Origin: Symplocastrum torsivum CPER-KK1
GTDB taxonomy: Bacteria > Cyanobacteriota > Cyanobacteriia > Cyanobacteriales > Coleofasciculaceae
Direction: 5' to 3'
Length of the DNA: 64,000 bases
Assembly: GCA_019358875.1 (NCBI GenBank)
Contig: JAHHIF010000032.1
Coordinates: 1-64,000, forward strand
Shown here piece after piece: positions 43,621 through 52,222 of this stretch (position 1 is its first letter; the number at the start of each line of letters is the position of its first letter). Below the pieces are notes generated by a model, which saw only the letters and a list, made by a program, of their open reading frames with translations, searched no databases and was not told the origin of the DNA. The position numbers and the translations under genes are program-made.

Positions 43621-44838
43621 ATGAATTTGAAAAAGATACTCGGATTAGCAGGACTGCTTCTAGGAGTAACTCTAATCGGTGGAGTTGGTGCTTTGTATGT
43701 CAACGCTTCAGATCATGATGATGGTGAAACCGAAATTAAGGGTCGCAATCTAAATTTGACAGACCTATTTGTGTTTCGAGAACAAGATCAGAACGCGAAT
43801 GCGGCTGAAGAAGATCTGATCTTGATCATGAACACAAATCCGCGATCGCTAGCAAATCAGCAGTACTACTTCAGCACTAGGGCGCGTTACGAGTTCAAGG
43901 TGAGTCGTGTTACCAATAATGACGCTACTCCCACTGGTGTACCCGATGTCGTACTTCGATTTAATTTTGGTCAACCAAACGCAAATGGGCAGCAGACTAT
44001 TCAGCTAACAGCAATCAAAGACGGTGTGACAACGGTTGCTAACCAAACCCTCCGCACTACTTCGATCAAGGCAAACCCCAATGTTGCTCAAGTCTCCCTA
44101 AATGGCTCAACATTGAGTGTGTTCGCTGGGCTTCGGGAAGATCCATTCTTCTTCGATGTTGAGCAATTCTTCCGGGTGCGTGCAGGTGCGCTTGGTATCG
44201 CACCTGCGGTAGGCTTCCGCGACCCTAACACGGCGGTTGACTTTGCTAAAGGCTACAACGTAAACGCGATCGCAGTGCGAGTGCCAATCAGGTTCTTACA
44301 GGGATCGACCTCCGCAACAACGTTCGATGTTTGGGAAACAGTTTCAGTCCCAGGAAAAGGCAACAAGTTCAATCAAGTTGAGCGTCTAGCACGACCTGCC
44401 GTTAATGAAGGCTTGATTGTAACCAACGATTTTCTCAACGCATTGAATAGCGTCGGTCCCGATTTTGAAGCGGCTGCCCTGGCAGGTCAACAACCCGCCG
44501 CCAACATTGCAGGACCCATTGTTGCTGAAGCGAAACAGACGCTGCTTGCTGTTGGTAATAATGATGCCAGAGCGAATGCCCTGCTTGGTGCTTTTCTGCC
44601 AGATGTCATGCGAATCGATACAACCGGACCCAGTGGCTATGCCAATGCTTTGAATGCCAGTGGTAGTCCCATCCGTGGACGCTTGATTGAAGATGATGTC
44701 GTGGACATCACGCTTAGCGTACTAACAAATGGAGCGATTACAAGCGATAACGTGTCCTATGAAGGCACTCCGGGCAACCCAGCACAGGGTCACGATCCAT
44801 TAGTGACTTCGTTCCCCTACCTAGCTCCGGCCAACTAA
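43621..44838 (+). CDS. DUF4331 family exported protein
   Basis: A 405-residue protein with an N-terminal signal/anchor (LGLAGLLLGVTLIGGVGALYV) followed directly by the family hallmark ASDHDDGETE, then LNLTDLFVFREQDQN, LILIMNTNPRS and the C-terminal GHDPLVTSFPYLAPAN. DUF4331 proteins are predicted to be periplasmic or outer-surface beta-sandwich proteins with acidic, possibly metal-binding, ends. It precedes a TPR protein and a NicO-type transporter. A strong terminator follows, so it is transcribed at least partly on its own. Confidence 0.88.
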   Translation: MNLKKILGLAGLLLGVTLIGGVGALYVNASDHDDGETEIKGRNLNLTDLFVFREQDQNANAAEEDLILIMNTNPRSLANQQYYFSTRARYEFKVSRVTNNDATPTGVPDVVLRFNFGQPNANGQQTIQLTAIKDGVTTVANQTLRTTSIKANPNVAQVSLNGSTLSVFAGLREDPFFFDVEQFFRVRAGALGIAPAVGFRDPNTAVDFAKGYNVNAIAVRVPIRFLQGSTSATTFDVWETVSVPGKGNKFNQVERLARPAVNEGLIVTNDFLNALNSVGPDFEAAALAGQQPAANIAGPIVAEAKQTLLAVGNNDARANALLGAFLPDVMRIDTTGPSGYANALNASGSPIRGRLIEDDVVDITLSVLTNGAITSDNVSYEGTPGNPAQGHDPLVTSFPYLAPAN

Positions 44839-44862
44839 CACTCACGAAGAAGAGCCAGTAGG

Positions 44863-44895
44863 GTAGCAGCTACTCAATCGCTGCTACTCTTTTTC
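44863..44895 (+). terminator. Rho-independent terminator after the DUF4331 gene
   Basis: GTAGCAG (44863-44869) pairs with CTGCTAC (44881-44887), followed by TCTTTTT. Stem, loop and T-run are all good. Confidence 0.8.
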
Positions 44896-44982
44896 CAAAG
44901 AAAGCAATTACGGCAGATTGACTACCACCAAAGATTGAAATCTGCCTCCTCTGCTCCCCCTGCCTATTTCCCTAAGAGTGAT

Positions 44983-46371
44983 ATGAAATCTACCAATTAT
45001 CACGAATACGGGGACAAGCCGGAAACTCGGAAACGCTTTTGGCTGCCGCTGTTAGTTGCACTGCCAGTTGTAGGTATTCTGTTATCCGTCCCCGTTGGTT
45101 TGCGCTTCTTGAATGGAGAGGCTGGACTCGATACCCCTTACCGCTACCGCTTTTCCCGTCCTCCGTCCGGCACTACTACGCTAGCTCTGGGCAAAGAGAT
45201 GGCTTTTTATCAGGAGCGCATCCGCCAGAATCCGGAGGATGGACTAGACCGAGCCTCACTAGCTGGCACTTACCTAAAGAAAGCTCGTGCTACTGGAGAT
45301 GCTAGTTGGTATTTACTAGCTGAGCAAACAGCGCAACAGTCACTCGCAAAGTTACCCTTTCACAATGACGGTGCAGTTTTGGCATTAGCTCAGGTTGCAC
45401 AAGCTAGGCATGACTTTGCCGAAGCCATTCGTCTAGCCGAAAAGGCATCTGGTAAAGAGGATGCCCTCTCCATTATGGTGACAGCCAAGTTGGCGACGGG
45501 CAAGGTAGAAGAAGCAAGCATTGTAGCTGATAGCCTGGTAAATCTTACTCCTACTCTAGGAGCCTTGACATTACAAGGTCTGGTAAAGGTAGCACAAGGG
45601 AAGGATGACGCAGCCCTTCAAAGCTTCCAACAGGCTCTGGCTGCCGAAGAACCTGGAGAAACGGGTGGTTCAATCTGGACCCGAACGTTACTTGGTCGAT
45701 TTTACTTTAAGCGAGGAGAACTCAAAAAAGCTCACGCTCTCTACAAGGAATCTTTGCGCGTCTTGCCGCAATATCCCCCAGCACTTTTGAATCTGGCAGA
45801 GTTGGAGGTTCGGCAGGGAAACTACAAGACGGCTGAGGGTTATTACTCAAAATTCTTCCTTGCCTCGAAGAATTCTCCTACTGTTTACGATCATGTCGCT
45901 CTGCGGGGCATGGCTCGCGTCAAAGATTTATCCGGTGACCAACCAGAAGCAAAGTCATGGCGCGACAAAGCCGAAGCACGGCTACGCCAGGAGGCGGCTG
46001 CCTTTGGACATCGGCGTGAGTTGGCGCGTCTGGTACTAGAGCGGGGTAGTTCCAAGGATATTGATGAAGCATTGACCTTAATGCAGATGGAGGTGCGTGT
46101 TCGGCGTGATGCTGAGACACTTGGCACATTAGCCGAGGCACTCTCTCGCTCAGGTCGCTGGCCCGAAGCAAGAACAGTAATGCAAGAAGCACTTCGCTCA
46201 GGCATACGCGACCCTGGACTTTTTCATCAAGCTGGCGTAATCGAACAAGCATTGGGAAATCAATCTCAGTCCCTTGCCTTCTTTCGGCTTGCTCAGGAAA
46301 CTGACCCCACGTTCGACGAACAAGCCCAGCGGGCTTTGGGACTGGGAGTAGGACTTTTAGGGATGAATTGA
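44983..46371 (+). CDS. Membrane-anchored TPR protein
   Basis: A protein of about 462 residues with a single N-terminal membrane helix (LPLLVALPVVGILLSVPVGL) and then TPR-like repeats over the rest (AVLALAQVAQARHDFAEAIRLAEKA, ALYKESLRVLPQYPPALLNLAELEV, ARTVMQEALRSGI). ATG 44983 is preferred; an in-frame TTG at 44935 would add 16 residues. The next gene, a NicO transporter, starts 30 bases after the stop, so they form an operon. A scaffold role next to DUF4331 and the transporter is inferred from order only. Confidence 0.8.
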   Translation: MKSTNYHEYGDKPETRKRFWLPLLVALPVVGILLSVPVGLRFLNGEAGLDTPYRYRFSRPPSGTTTLALGKEMAFYQERIRQNPEDGLDRASLAGTYLKKARATGDASWYLLAEQTAQQSLAKLPFHNDGAVLALAQVAQARHDFAEAIRLAEKASGKEDALSIMVTAKLATGKVEEASIVADSLVNLTPTLGALTLQGLVKVAQGKDDAALQSFQQALAAEEPGETGGSIWTRTLLGRFYFKRGELKKAHALYKESLRVLPQYPPALLNLAELEVRQGNYKTAEGYYSKFFLASKNSPTVYDHVALRGMARVKDLSGDQPEAKSWRDKAEARLRQEAAAFGHRRELARLVLERGSSKDIDEALTLMQMEVRVRRDAETLGTLAEALSRSGRWPEARTVMQEALRSGIRDPGLFHQAGVIEQALGNQSQSLAFFRLAQETDPTFDEQAQRALGLGVGLLGMN

Positions 46372-46401
46372 AACCATTCAAACGTGGGGTTTACATAAAT
46401 T

Positions 46402-47787
46402 ATGAATAGAAAGTGGCGTATATACAGGCTTATCTTGTCGTTTCTGGGGTCGCTGTTACTCTCCATAACCTTCTTTGCAACCCCTGGTTTCACGCATTGG
46501 GCTGATTTGGCTGTTGCTGAGATTGTGGTGGGCGAGGCAGATGCCCAAATTACACTAACTTTTCCCACGGGTTTAGTAGCGTCAGCCGATGACAACCGGG
46601 ATAGCCAGCTCTCGCCGGATGAAATACGCACCCATCAAGCAGAGCTTCAGACCTTTCTAGAAGAAAAAATCCGGCTCACAGATGGCGAAAACCATAAGGG
46701 TAGCCTGACTATCAAACCGTCAGATGTGTCTGCCGTCCCGTCAAATCTAAAAGCCACTGTCGGTACTCACAGTACTTTAGTGTTGGTCTACACTTGGCTC
46801 AAACCCGTCCAAGGGTTAAAGATTCACTATGATCTGTTTCTGCCAGGAGTAGCTACCGCTCGTTGCTTGGCGACCATTTTGCACCCTGGACAAGTGCAAA
46901 GCTTTATCTTCAGTCCAGAAAGCCGAGAGCTTTCGTTAATGTCAGGTTTGTTCTGGCAACAAACTGGAACGTTGCTAGTTGCTGTGTTTGGCTCCTTCCT
47001 CTGGGGCGCAATGCACGCGATGTCACCCGGACACGGGAAGACGATAGTCGGTGCTTATCTGGCAGGTTCGCGGGCAACCGCTAAACATGCTGTTTTTTTG
47101 GGGCTAACAACAACGATCGCACATACAACTGGTGTGTTCGCTCTAGGGTTGATAACCCTCTTCGCCTCCAAGTACATCCTGCCAGAGCAACTATACCCTT
47201 GGCTTAGCGTAATATCGGGTCTAATGGTAATTGCGATCGGTCTGAACCTGTTCATTAGCCGAATCGGTCGTACTCAGTTGCTTAGGAAATTGCCTTTTGG
47301 ACACAGGCACGCTAGTCACCATTCTCACGACCACATCGACAGTCATCGCCATGACCATCATCACCACGAACATGGGCATAGCCATGACCATCACCATCAT
47401 CACGAGCCTGGGCATAGCCATGCTGAACACTCACACTTACCTCCTGGTACTGACGGCTCCCCTGTTACCTGGCGTAGCCTACTTGTTTTGGGCATCTCTG
47501 GTGGTCTTGTCCCTTGTCCCTCAGCCTTAGTTGTTCTACTGAGTGCTGTTGCTCTGGGTCGTGTCGGATTTGGACTGTTGCTAGTGTTTGCCTTCAGTTT
47601 GGGATTGGCTGGAGTGCTGACTGGGTTGGGATTGCTGCTCGTCTCGGCTAAGCGCCTCTTCGAGCGTGTGCCGACACAGATGCGGTTAGTAAGGATACTA
47701 CCTGCCCTGAGTGCGCTTTTTGTCGCACTGCTCGGCTTGGGAATTACAACGCAAGCACTAGTAGAAATTGGGTTGGTTAGATTATGA
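46402..47787 (+). CDS. NicO/RcnA-like nickel-cobalt transporter
   Basis: A 461-residue membrane protein. It has a signal-like start, an N-terminal extracytoplasmic domain of about 150 residues, then the NicO core with AMHAMSPGHGKTIVGAYLAG, GLTTTIAHTTGVFALG and LGISGGLVPCPSALVVLLSA. A loop at about 295-350 is extremely rich in histidine (HSHDH, HDHHHHEHGHSHDHHHHH), as expected for metal handling. The family usually exports Ni2+/Co2+. The attached N-terminal domain is larger than in RcnA. It may receive metal from the periplasmic partners upstream. Confidence 0.87.
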   Translation: MNRKWRIYRLILSFLGSLLLSITFFATPGFTHWADLAVAEIVVGEADAQITLTFPTGLVASADDNRDSQLSPDEIRTHQAELQTFLEEKIRLTDGENHKGSLTIKPSDVSAVPSNLKATVGTHSTLVLVYTWLKPVQGLKIHYDLFLPGVATARCLATILHPGQVQSFIFSPESRELSLMSGLFWQQTGTLLVAVFGSFLWGAMHAMSPGHGKTIVGAYLAGSRATAKHAVFLGLTTTIAHTTGVFALGLITLFASKYILPEQLYPWLSVISGLMVIAIGLNLFISRIGRTQLLRKLPFGHRHASHHSHDHIDSHRHDHHHHEHGHSHDHHHHHEPGHSHAEHSHLPPGTDGSPVTWRSLLVLGISGGLVPCPSALVVLLSAVALGRVGFGLLLVFAFSLGLAGVLTGLGLLLVSAKRLFERVPTQMRLVRILPALSALFVALLGLGITTQALVEIGLVRL

Positions 47788-47798
47788 CGAGGACAAAT

Positions 47799-47826
47799 GC
47801 TCAACCTCGCAGGCAAGCGGTTGAGC
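47799..47826 (+). terminator. Stable hairpin after the NicO gene
   Basis: GCTCAACC and GGTTGAGC form a perfect 8-pair stem with a 12-base loop, twelve bases after the stop. No T-run follows, so it may protect the 3' end of the message rather than terminate. Confidence 0.4.
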
Positions 47827-47951
47827 AACGGTGGTTCACGTCAGCCGCTTTATACCGACTTATGAAATAGCGATCGCTATTGACTTTCTCTCAGTCGCGC
47901 TAACTGTTTCTAGATAAAAAGGCAATTCAGTAAACAAATTAATTTAATACA

Positions 47952-48284
47952 ATGCTGAAATTCTTTTACTTAACTACTGCTGTATCTGTGGTTATTACTC
48001 TGCTGCCTAAGATAGCTTTTAGCACTCCATTCTTGGTGAAAGTAGACTACCGAATCGTACCGAAATCAGACACAGATATGCTGGTTTGCTATATGCACAC
48101 TGAAGATGGTAGAACTCTAGATCTAGGCAGTTTATGTAAGAAACCATCTCAAGAGTCAGACAATCGTTCAAGTAATGTCAGTGCTGAGCCATGCTACTTT
48201 TTAGACGCTGATGGACGACCCTGTGCAACAGCAGCAAGCAATAGTCAGGCTAGGCAATCAAGAAATTCAACACAAAAAAATTAA
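47952..48284 (+). CDS. Small secreted protein of unknown function
   Basis: A 110-residue protein with a signal peptide (FYLTTAVSVVITLLPKIAFS) and a mature part with four cysteines (LVCYMHTEDG, GSLCKKPSQ, EPCYFLD, RPCATAA), possibly two disulfides. The C-terminus is low-complexity Ser/Asn/Gln. I do not recognise the family. It stands alone between a plus-strand transporter gene and a minus-strand gene. Confidence 0.55.
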   Translation: MLKFFYLTTAVSVVITLLPKIAFSTPFLVKVDYRIVPKSDTDMLVCYMHTEDGRTLDLGSLCKKPSQESDNRSSNVSAEPCYFLDADGRPCATAASNSQARQSRNSTQKN

Positions 48285-48322
48285 GCAATTACACCTTAAT
48301 CCAGCTACTCACCAATAGACTG

Positions 48323-48577
48323 CTAGAGTACACTTTCTGATTCTGGGGCAACAATCTCGCCTTCTGTCTGAATCAGATTATCTTGGTCAGTAATCAAGTC
48401 GCTTAACTCAGTAATTTTGACACCCATCCCATCACAAGCTTGCTTCAGTTCTTGACTGAAGGTTCTGAGGTCTTGACCATAACCACACAGTTGGGCTGCT
48501 GTTTCAATTCCCTGCTTAGCATTAGCTTTTGCACAATCAACTAATTCCAGACCTTTCAAGGGTGTGGGGGATGCCAT
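48323..48577 (-). CDS. Small acidic hypothetical protein
   Basis: An 84-residue soluble protein, largely helical and acidic. It contains LELVDCAKANAKQGIETAAQLCGYG and a C-terminal tail rich in Glu and Ser. Two or three cysteines are spaced in helices. I know of no assigned function. It lies 83 bases beyond the end of the M20 amidohydrolase gene on the same strand. Confidence 0.6.
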   Translation of the reverse strand: MASPTPLKGLELVDCAKANAKQGIETAAQLCGYGQDLRTFSQELKQACDGMGVKITELSDLITDQDNLIQTEGEIVAPESESVL

Positions 48578-48659
48578 AATGTCTAAATTTCCTATCTTGA
48601 AGATAACCGTAGCTTAGTCGAAATGTCGCGTTGACCAATCTATCAGTAGTTAGAAACAC

Positions 48660-49907
48660 CTAGCCACGCTTCTGCCAGTATTGGTAGATCGTATAGGCAA
48701 GAGTGACGACACCAGTAACAATTGCTGATTCATCCACTTCAAATTGCGGATGGTGCAGGGGATAGTTTTGTTTATCTCGGAAGCCAACGCCAAGGCGGAA
48801 CATTGTACCGGGAGCATGTTGTAGATAGATTGCGAAGTCTTCTGAACCTAAGGAGGGTTCCGGTAAGATTTGAACGCGATCGCTTCCCCATGCTTCTTTT
48901 GCTGATGCCTCCAATAGCTGTGTTAACGCTAAGTCATTTTGCACTGAAGGCACTCCCCGTCGATAGTTGATCTCATAGCGAGCGCCGAAAGTATTACAAA
49001 CACTTGCGACAATGCTCTCAATCCATCCTGGAAGATCGGCATGAGTATCGGGATGAAGCGATCGCACGGTTCCCGTCAAGCGCACTTGGTCAGCGATTAC
49101 ATTCGGGGCACGTCCACCACTAATCTGCCCAATTGTCAATACCATAGGGCGTAGTGGATTCTGAGTGCGGCTAATTGCCTGCTGTAGTGTTGTAATTACC
49201 TGTGAGGCAATCCAAATTGCGTCAATTGCCTCATGAGGACGCGCACCGTGACCCGATTCTCCCATAATGATGATTTCTAAGTCATCCGCTGCTGCCGTCA
49301 GTGCCCCATAGCGGATACCAATGGAACCAGCAGGAATCGAGGGGAAAACATGAACGCTAAAGATCGCACTGACATCATTCATCGCCCCATCTTTCACCAT
49401 CCATTTTGCCCCTTGGGCAATCTCTTCTGCCGGTTGGAACAAAAAGCGGGTATTACCTGGGAAGACTTCACCGAGTTGAGACAGTACCATTGCTGTACCT
49501 AAGCCGACTGTAGTGTGGACATCATGACCACAGGCGTGCATGATTCCTTGCCGACGTGAGGCGAATTCAACAGAAGTGCGTTCAGTAATCGGTAGAGCAT
49601 CCATATCGGTGCGGATTGCTACTAACCTTTCATCTGTGCGACCCACTAGCTCTCCAATGAGTCCTGTTTTCCCGACTGCCTCTTGCACCACAATGCCGCA
49701 GGAAGATAGCACACCAGCAACATATGCCGCTGTCTGGTGTTCCTGACCACTCAACTCTGGATGAGCATGAATATGACGCCGGATTTCAATTAGGCGAGGC
49801 TTCAAGGCTTCGGCTAATTCTTTGATACGGGAGAGCATAGAGTTGTTATGAGCGTTACTTAACAAATCTTCTCCAGTATCGTCCAGATAACGGGAATAAT
49901 CATGCAT
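48660..49907 (-). CDS. M20 family amidohydrolase/metallopeptidase
   Basis: A 415-residue dinuclear zinc amidohydrolase of the HipO/AmhX type, which removes acyl groups from amino acids or opens related amides. Metal-site motifs are IRRHIHAHPELSG, AIRTDMDALPI, MHACGHDVHT and LFQPAEEIAQGA, with a dimerisation domain around GHGARPHEAIDA and a final HHPQFEVDE. The first 20 residues precede the usual family start, so an internal ATG (about 49838) is possible. It follows the molybdopterin oxidoreductase on the same strand. Confidence 0.9.
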   Translation of the reverse strand: MHDYSRYLDDTGEDLLSNAHNNSMLSRIKELAEALKPRLIEIRRHIHAHPELSGQEHQTAAYVAGVLSSCGIVVQEAVGKTGLIGELVGRTDERLVAIRTDMDALPITERTSVEFASRRQGIMHACGHDVHTTVGLGTAMVLSQLGEVFPGNTRFLFQPAEEIAQGAKWMVKDGAMNDVSAIFSVHVFPSIPAGSIGIRYGALTAAADDLEIIIMGESGHGARPHEAIDAIWIASQVITTLQQAISRTQNPLRPMVLTIGQISGGRAPNVIADQVRLTGTVRSLHPDTHADLPGWIESIVASVCNTFGARYEINYRRGVPSVQNDLALTQLLEASAKEAWGSDRVQILPEPSLGSEDFAIYLQHAPGTMFRLGVGFRDKQNYPLHHPQFEVDESAIVTGVVTLAYTIYQYWQKRG

Positions 49908-49994
49908 GTGTTGGGGCTTGTCATCATAAACCCAGTAGTTCCAGCAGGTTTAGATGCTGTTTGAACTAGCAACACATTGGCAAATCTTTGATTA

Positions 49995-52124
49995 TTAACT
50001 GACCAAAGCAACTTCTACTAACGAATCTCCAACCGCAGCGGCATGACCCATGTCTGCAAATGTAGCCGCAGTAGCAGCATTAATGGTGTTACCTGCATGG
50101 CTGAGCTTACGCCAATAGCCTAGAGGTGCAACTACAACACCTGGGCGAGTGATATCACTAACTTTTGCGGGTACTTGAAATGCACCTCGGTCGTTGAAAA
50201 CCTTCACAATCTGCCCCTCAACAATCCCCCGCTTGAGAGCATCTTCTGGATTGATAATTACCTTTGGCTCACCTTGAAGCTTCAGGTGCTTAGGTAAATT
50301 GGCAAAGCAGGAATTGATGAACTGATGTGGCTTGGCTGACAACAAACTCAGAGGATAGCGGTTTGCCAACTCTGGATTGCTCTGCACGGATTCCCGTTGG
50401 GGAGTGTACGTTGGCAGTGGGTCGATGGGTTCTCCTGGTGGGTATTCTTCGTACCCCTGACGGAATACAGGGACAACATAGTTACTATCGACCTTCATTG
50501 AGGATAGGAATTCGCACTTGCCTGATGGAGTTGGGAAATTCCCTTCAGCGTGAGGAACTAAATTGACATCCAACTTGGCATAGCCCTGCTGTTTAAGCAG
50601 ATCCATATCCATATTCTGCATAACGGGGGCTGACCAATCGAGTACCTCCATTGCCAACTCTTCGTCACTGAGCTTAAAGCACTCGTCGTCAAACCCCATC
50701 CGGGCAGCTAGACGACGGAATAGCTCTGTGTTAGGAATAGCTTCTCCTAAAGGTGCGATCGCAGGTACATTTAAGGTTACATAAGTATGCCCCCAGGAAA
50801 ACATCAGATCCAAGTTCTCAATCTGAGTGGTTGAGGGCAACACAATATCGGCATAGTCAGCCGTATCCGTCATGAACTGCTCACTCACTACAGTAAACAA
50901 ATCTTCACGGGCTAAACCCGCCACAATTTTGTCTTGCTCTGCCGACTGGGTGACTGGATTGCAGTTGTAGACAAACAATGCCTTGATGGGAGGGTCGAGA
51001 GCGAGTTCTCCAGTTAGCGCCCGACCAAGTTGCCACTGGTTGACAACCCGCGTCCCTGGCTTAATGAAGTTAGGACGATGGACAACTTCTCCACGAATCG
51101 GGAAGGGCCACATCGGTGCTTGCAGCATCCCTCCTCCCAAATGTCGCCATGCACCCACCAACCCAGGCAGACAGCAAATCGCTCGGACTCCCTGACCACC
51201 GCCAGCCTGTTTTTCTAGGGCTACTCCGATGCGAATTACTGATGGCTGTGTTATGGCATATTCTCGTGCCAGAGTCACAATGTCTTCTACAGGAATACCT
51301 GTAATTTCAGCAACTTGCTCAGGCGGGTACTCGTTAACCCGTTGTTTCAGTTCTTCATATCCAACGGTGTATTTTTCCACATAGTCAGCATCAATTAGAT
51401 TCTCGTTGATGATGACATTCATCATCCCTAAAGCAAGGGCACTATCAGTACCAGGGCGAACAGGGATATGCCAATCCGCTTGTTGAGCAGTGCGAGTACG
51501 CACTGGGTCAATAACAACTAACTTCGCTCCGTTTTTCCGAGCTTCTTGGATGAAGGGCCACAAGTGGACGTTTGTGCTTAGTGCATTACAGCCCCAAAGA
51601 ATAATGTACTGAGAGTGGCTGAATGTATCGGGGTCAGTTCCATGCGTGGGGCCGTAGGTCATTAGATAGGCGGTGCTGGTGCAGGAGATACAGAAGGTAC
51701 GTTCAGCAATGGTGGAACCTAAACGATTGAAGAAGGCATCACCTACCGTTAGACCATTGAGGAGACCTTCATGCCCCAAGTAACTAGAAGGCATAATTGC
51801 CTCAGAGCCGTAATCATTGATGATTTGCTTGAAGCGGGAGGCAATTTCATCAAGGGCAGCATCCCAACTAATTTGCTCAAACTGCCCACTGCCTTTTTGC
51901 CCAACGCGCCGCATGGGATATAGGATGCGATCGGGGCTATAAACTCGGTCAAGGTAATCGCTAACTTTACCGCAGAGTGTACCCCGCGTGTAGGGATGGT
52001 CAGGGTGTCCTTCTACCTTAACGGCTCGACCCTTCTCCACTGTAACCAGCATCGAGCAAGTATCGGGACAGTCATGGGGACAGGCACCATACACCACTGA
52101 CTTTTCGTTAGTAGAACTGACCAT
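49995..52124 (-). CDS. Molybdopterin oxidoreductase (DMSO reductase family)
   Basis: A protein of about 709 residues. An N-terminal 4Fe-4S site is formed by C15, C19, C23 and C51 (GACPHDCPDTCS, TRGTLCGK). Molybdopterin-binding parts follow, such as ILWGCNALSTNVHLWPF, KLVVIDPVRTRTAQQADWHIPVRPGTDSAL (read in short parts) and the C-terminal dinucleotide-binding domain starting LSLLSAKPHQFINSCF. No Tat signal is present, so it is cytoplasmic. ATG 52124 is used in place of an upstream TTG. The substrate is unknown; position between amidohydrolase and glutamine-synthetase-like genes hints at catabolism of a nitrogen compound. Confidence 0.88.
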   Translation of the reverse strand: MVSSTNEKSVVYGACPHDCPDTCSMLVTVEKGRAVKVEGHPDHPYTRGTLCGKVSDYLDRVYSPDRILYPMRRVGQKGSGQFEQISWDAALDEIASRFKQIINDYGSEAIMPSSYLGHEGLLNGLTVGDAFFNRLGSTIAERTFCISCTSTAYLMTYGPTHGTDPDTFSHSQYIILWGCNALSTNVHLWPFIQEARKNGAKLVVIDPVRTRTAQQADWHIPVRPGTDSALALGMMNVIINENLIDADYVEKYTVGYEELKQRVNEYPPEQVAEITGIPVEDIVTLAREYAITQPSVIRIGVALEKQAGGGQGVRAICCLPGLVGAWRHLGGGMLQAPMWPFPIRGEVVHRPNFIKPGTRVVNQWQLGRALTGELALDPPIKALFVYNCNPVTQSAEQDKIVAGLAREDLFTVVSEQFMTDTADYADIVLPSTTQIENLDLMFSWGHTYVTLNVPAIAPLGEAIPNTELFRRLAARMGFDDECFKLSDEELAMEVLDWSAPVMQNMDMDLLKQQGYAKLDVNLVPHAEGNFPTPSGKCEFLSSMKVDSNYVVPVFRQGYEEYPPGEPIDPLPTYTPQRESVQSNPELANRYPLSLLSAKPHQFINSCFANLPKHLKLQGEPKVIINPEDALKRGIVEGQIVKVFNDRGAFQVPAKVSDITRPGVVVAPLGYWRKLSHAGNTINAATAATFADMGHAAAVGDSLVEVALVS

Positions 52125-52222
52125 AGCTTTTAGCCCACTCAATTAAACTATGTTTTGGTTCGCTTAGTTTAAGTGGTGTCTGATTGATGAAACTGTCAAA
52201 AGGCTTACCAGGCAGATTTTGT

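Noticed and set aside
43503..43718. Small ORF overlapping the start of the DUF4331 gene
   Set aside because: It reads through the DUF4331 signal peptide in another frame and gives a Ser/Arg-rich nonsense tail.
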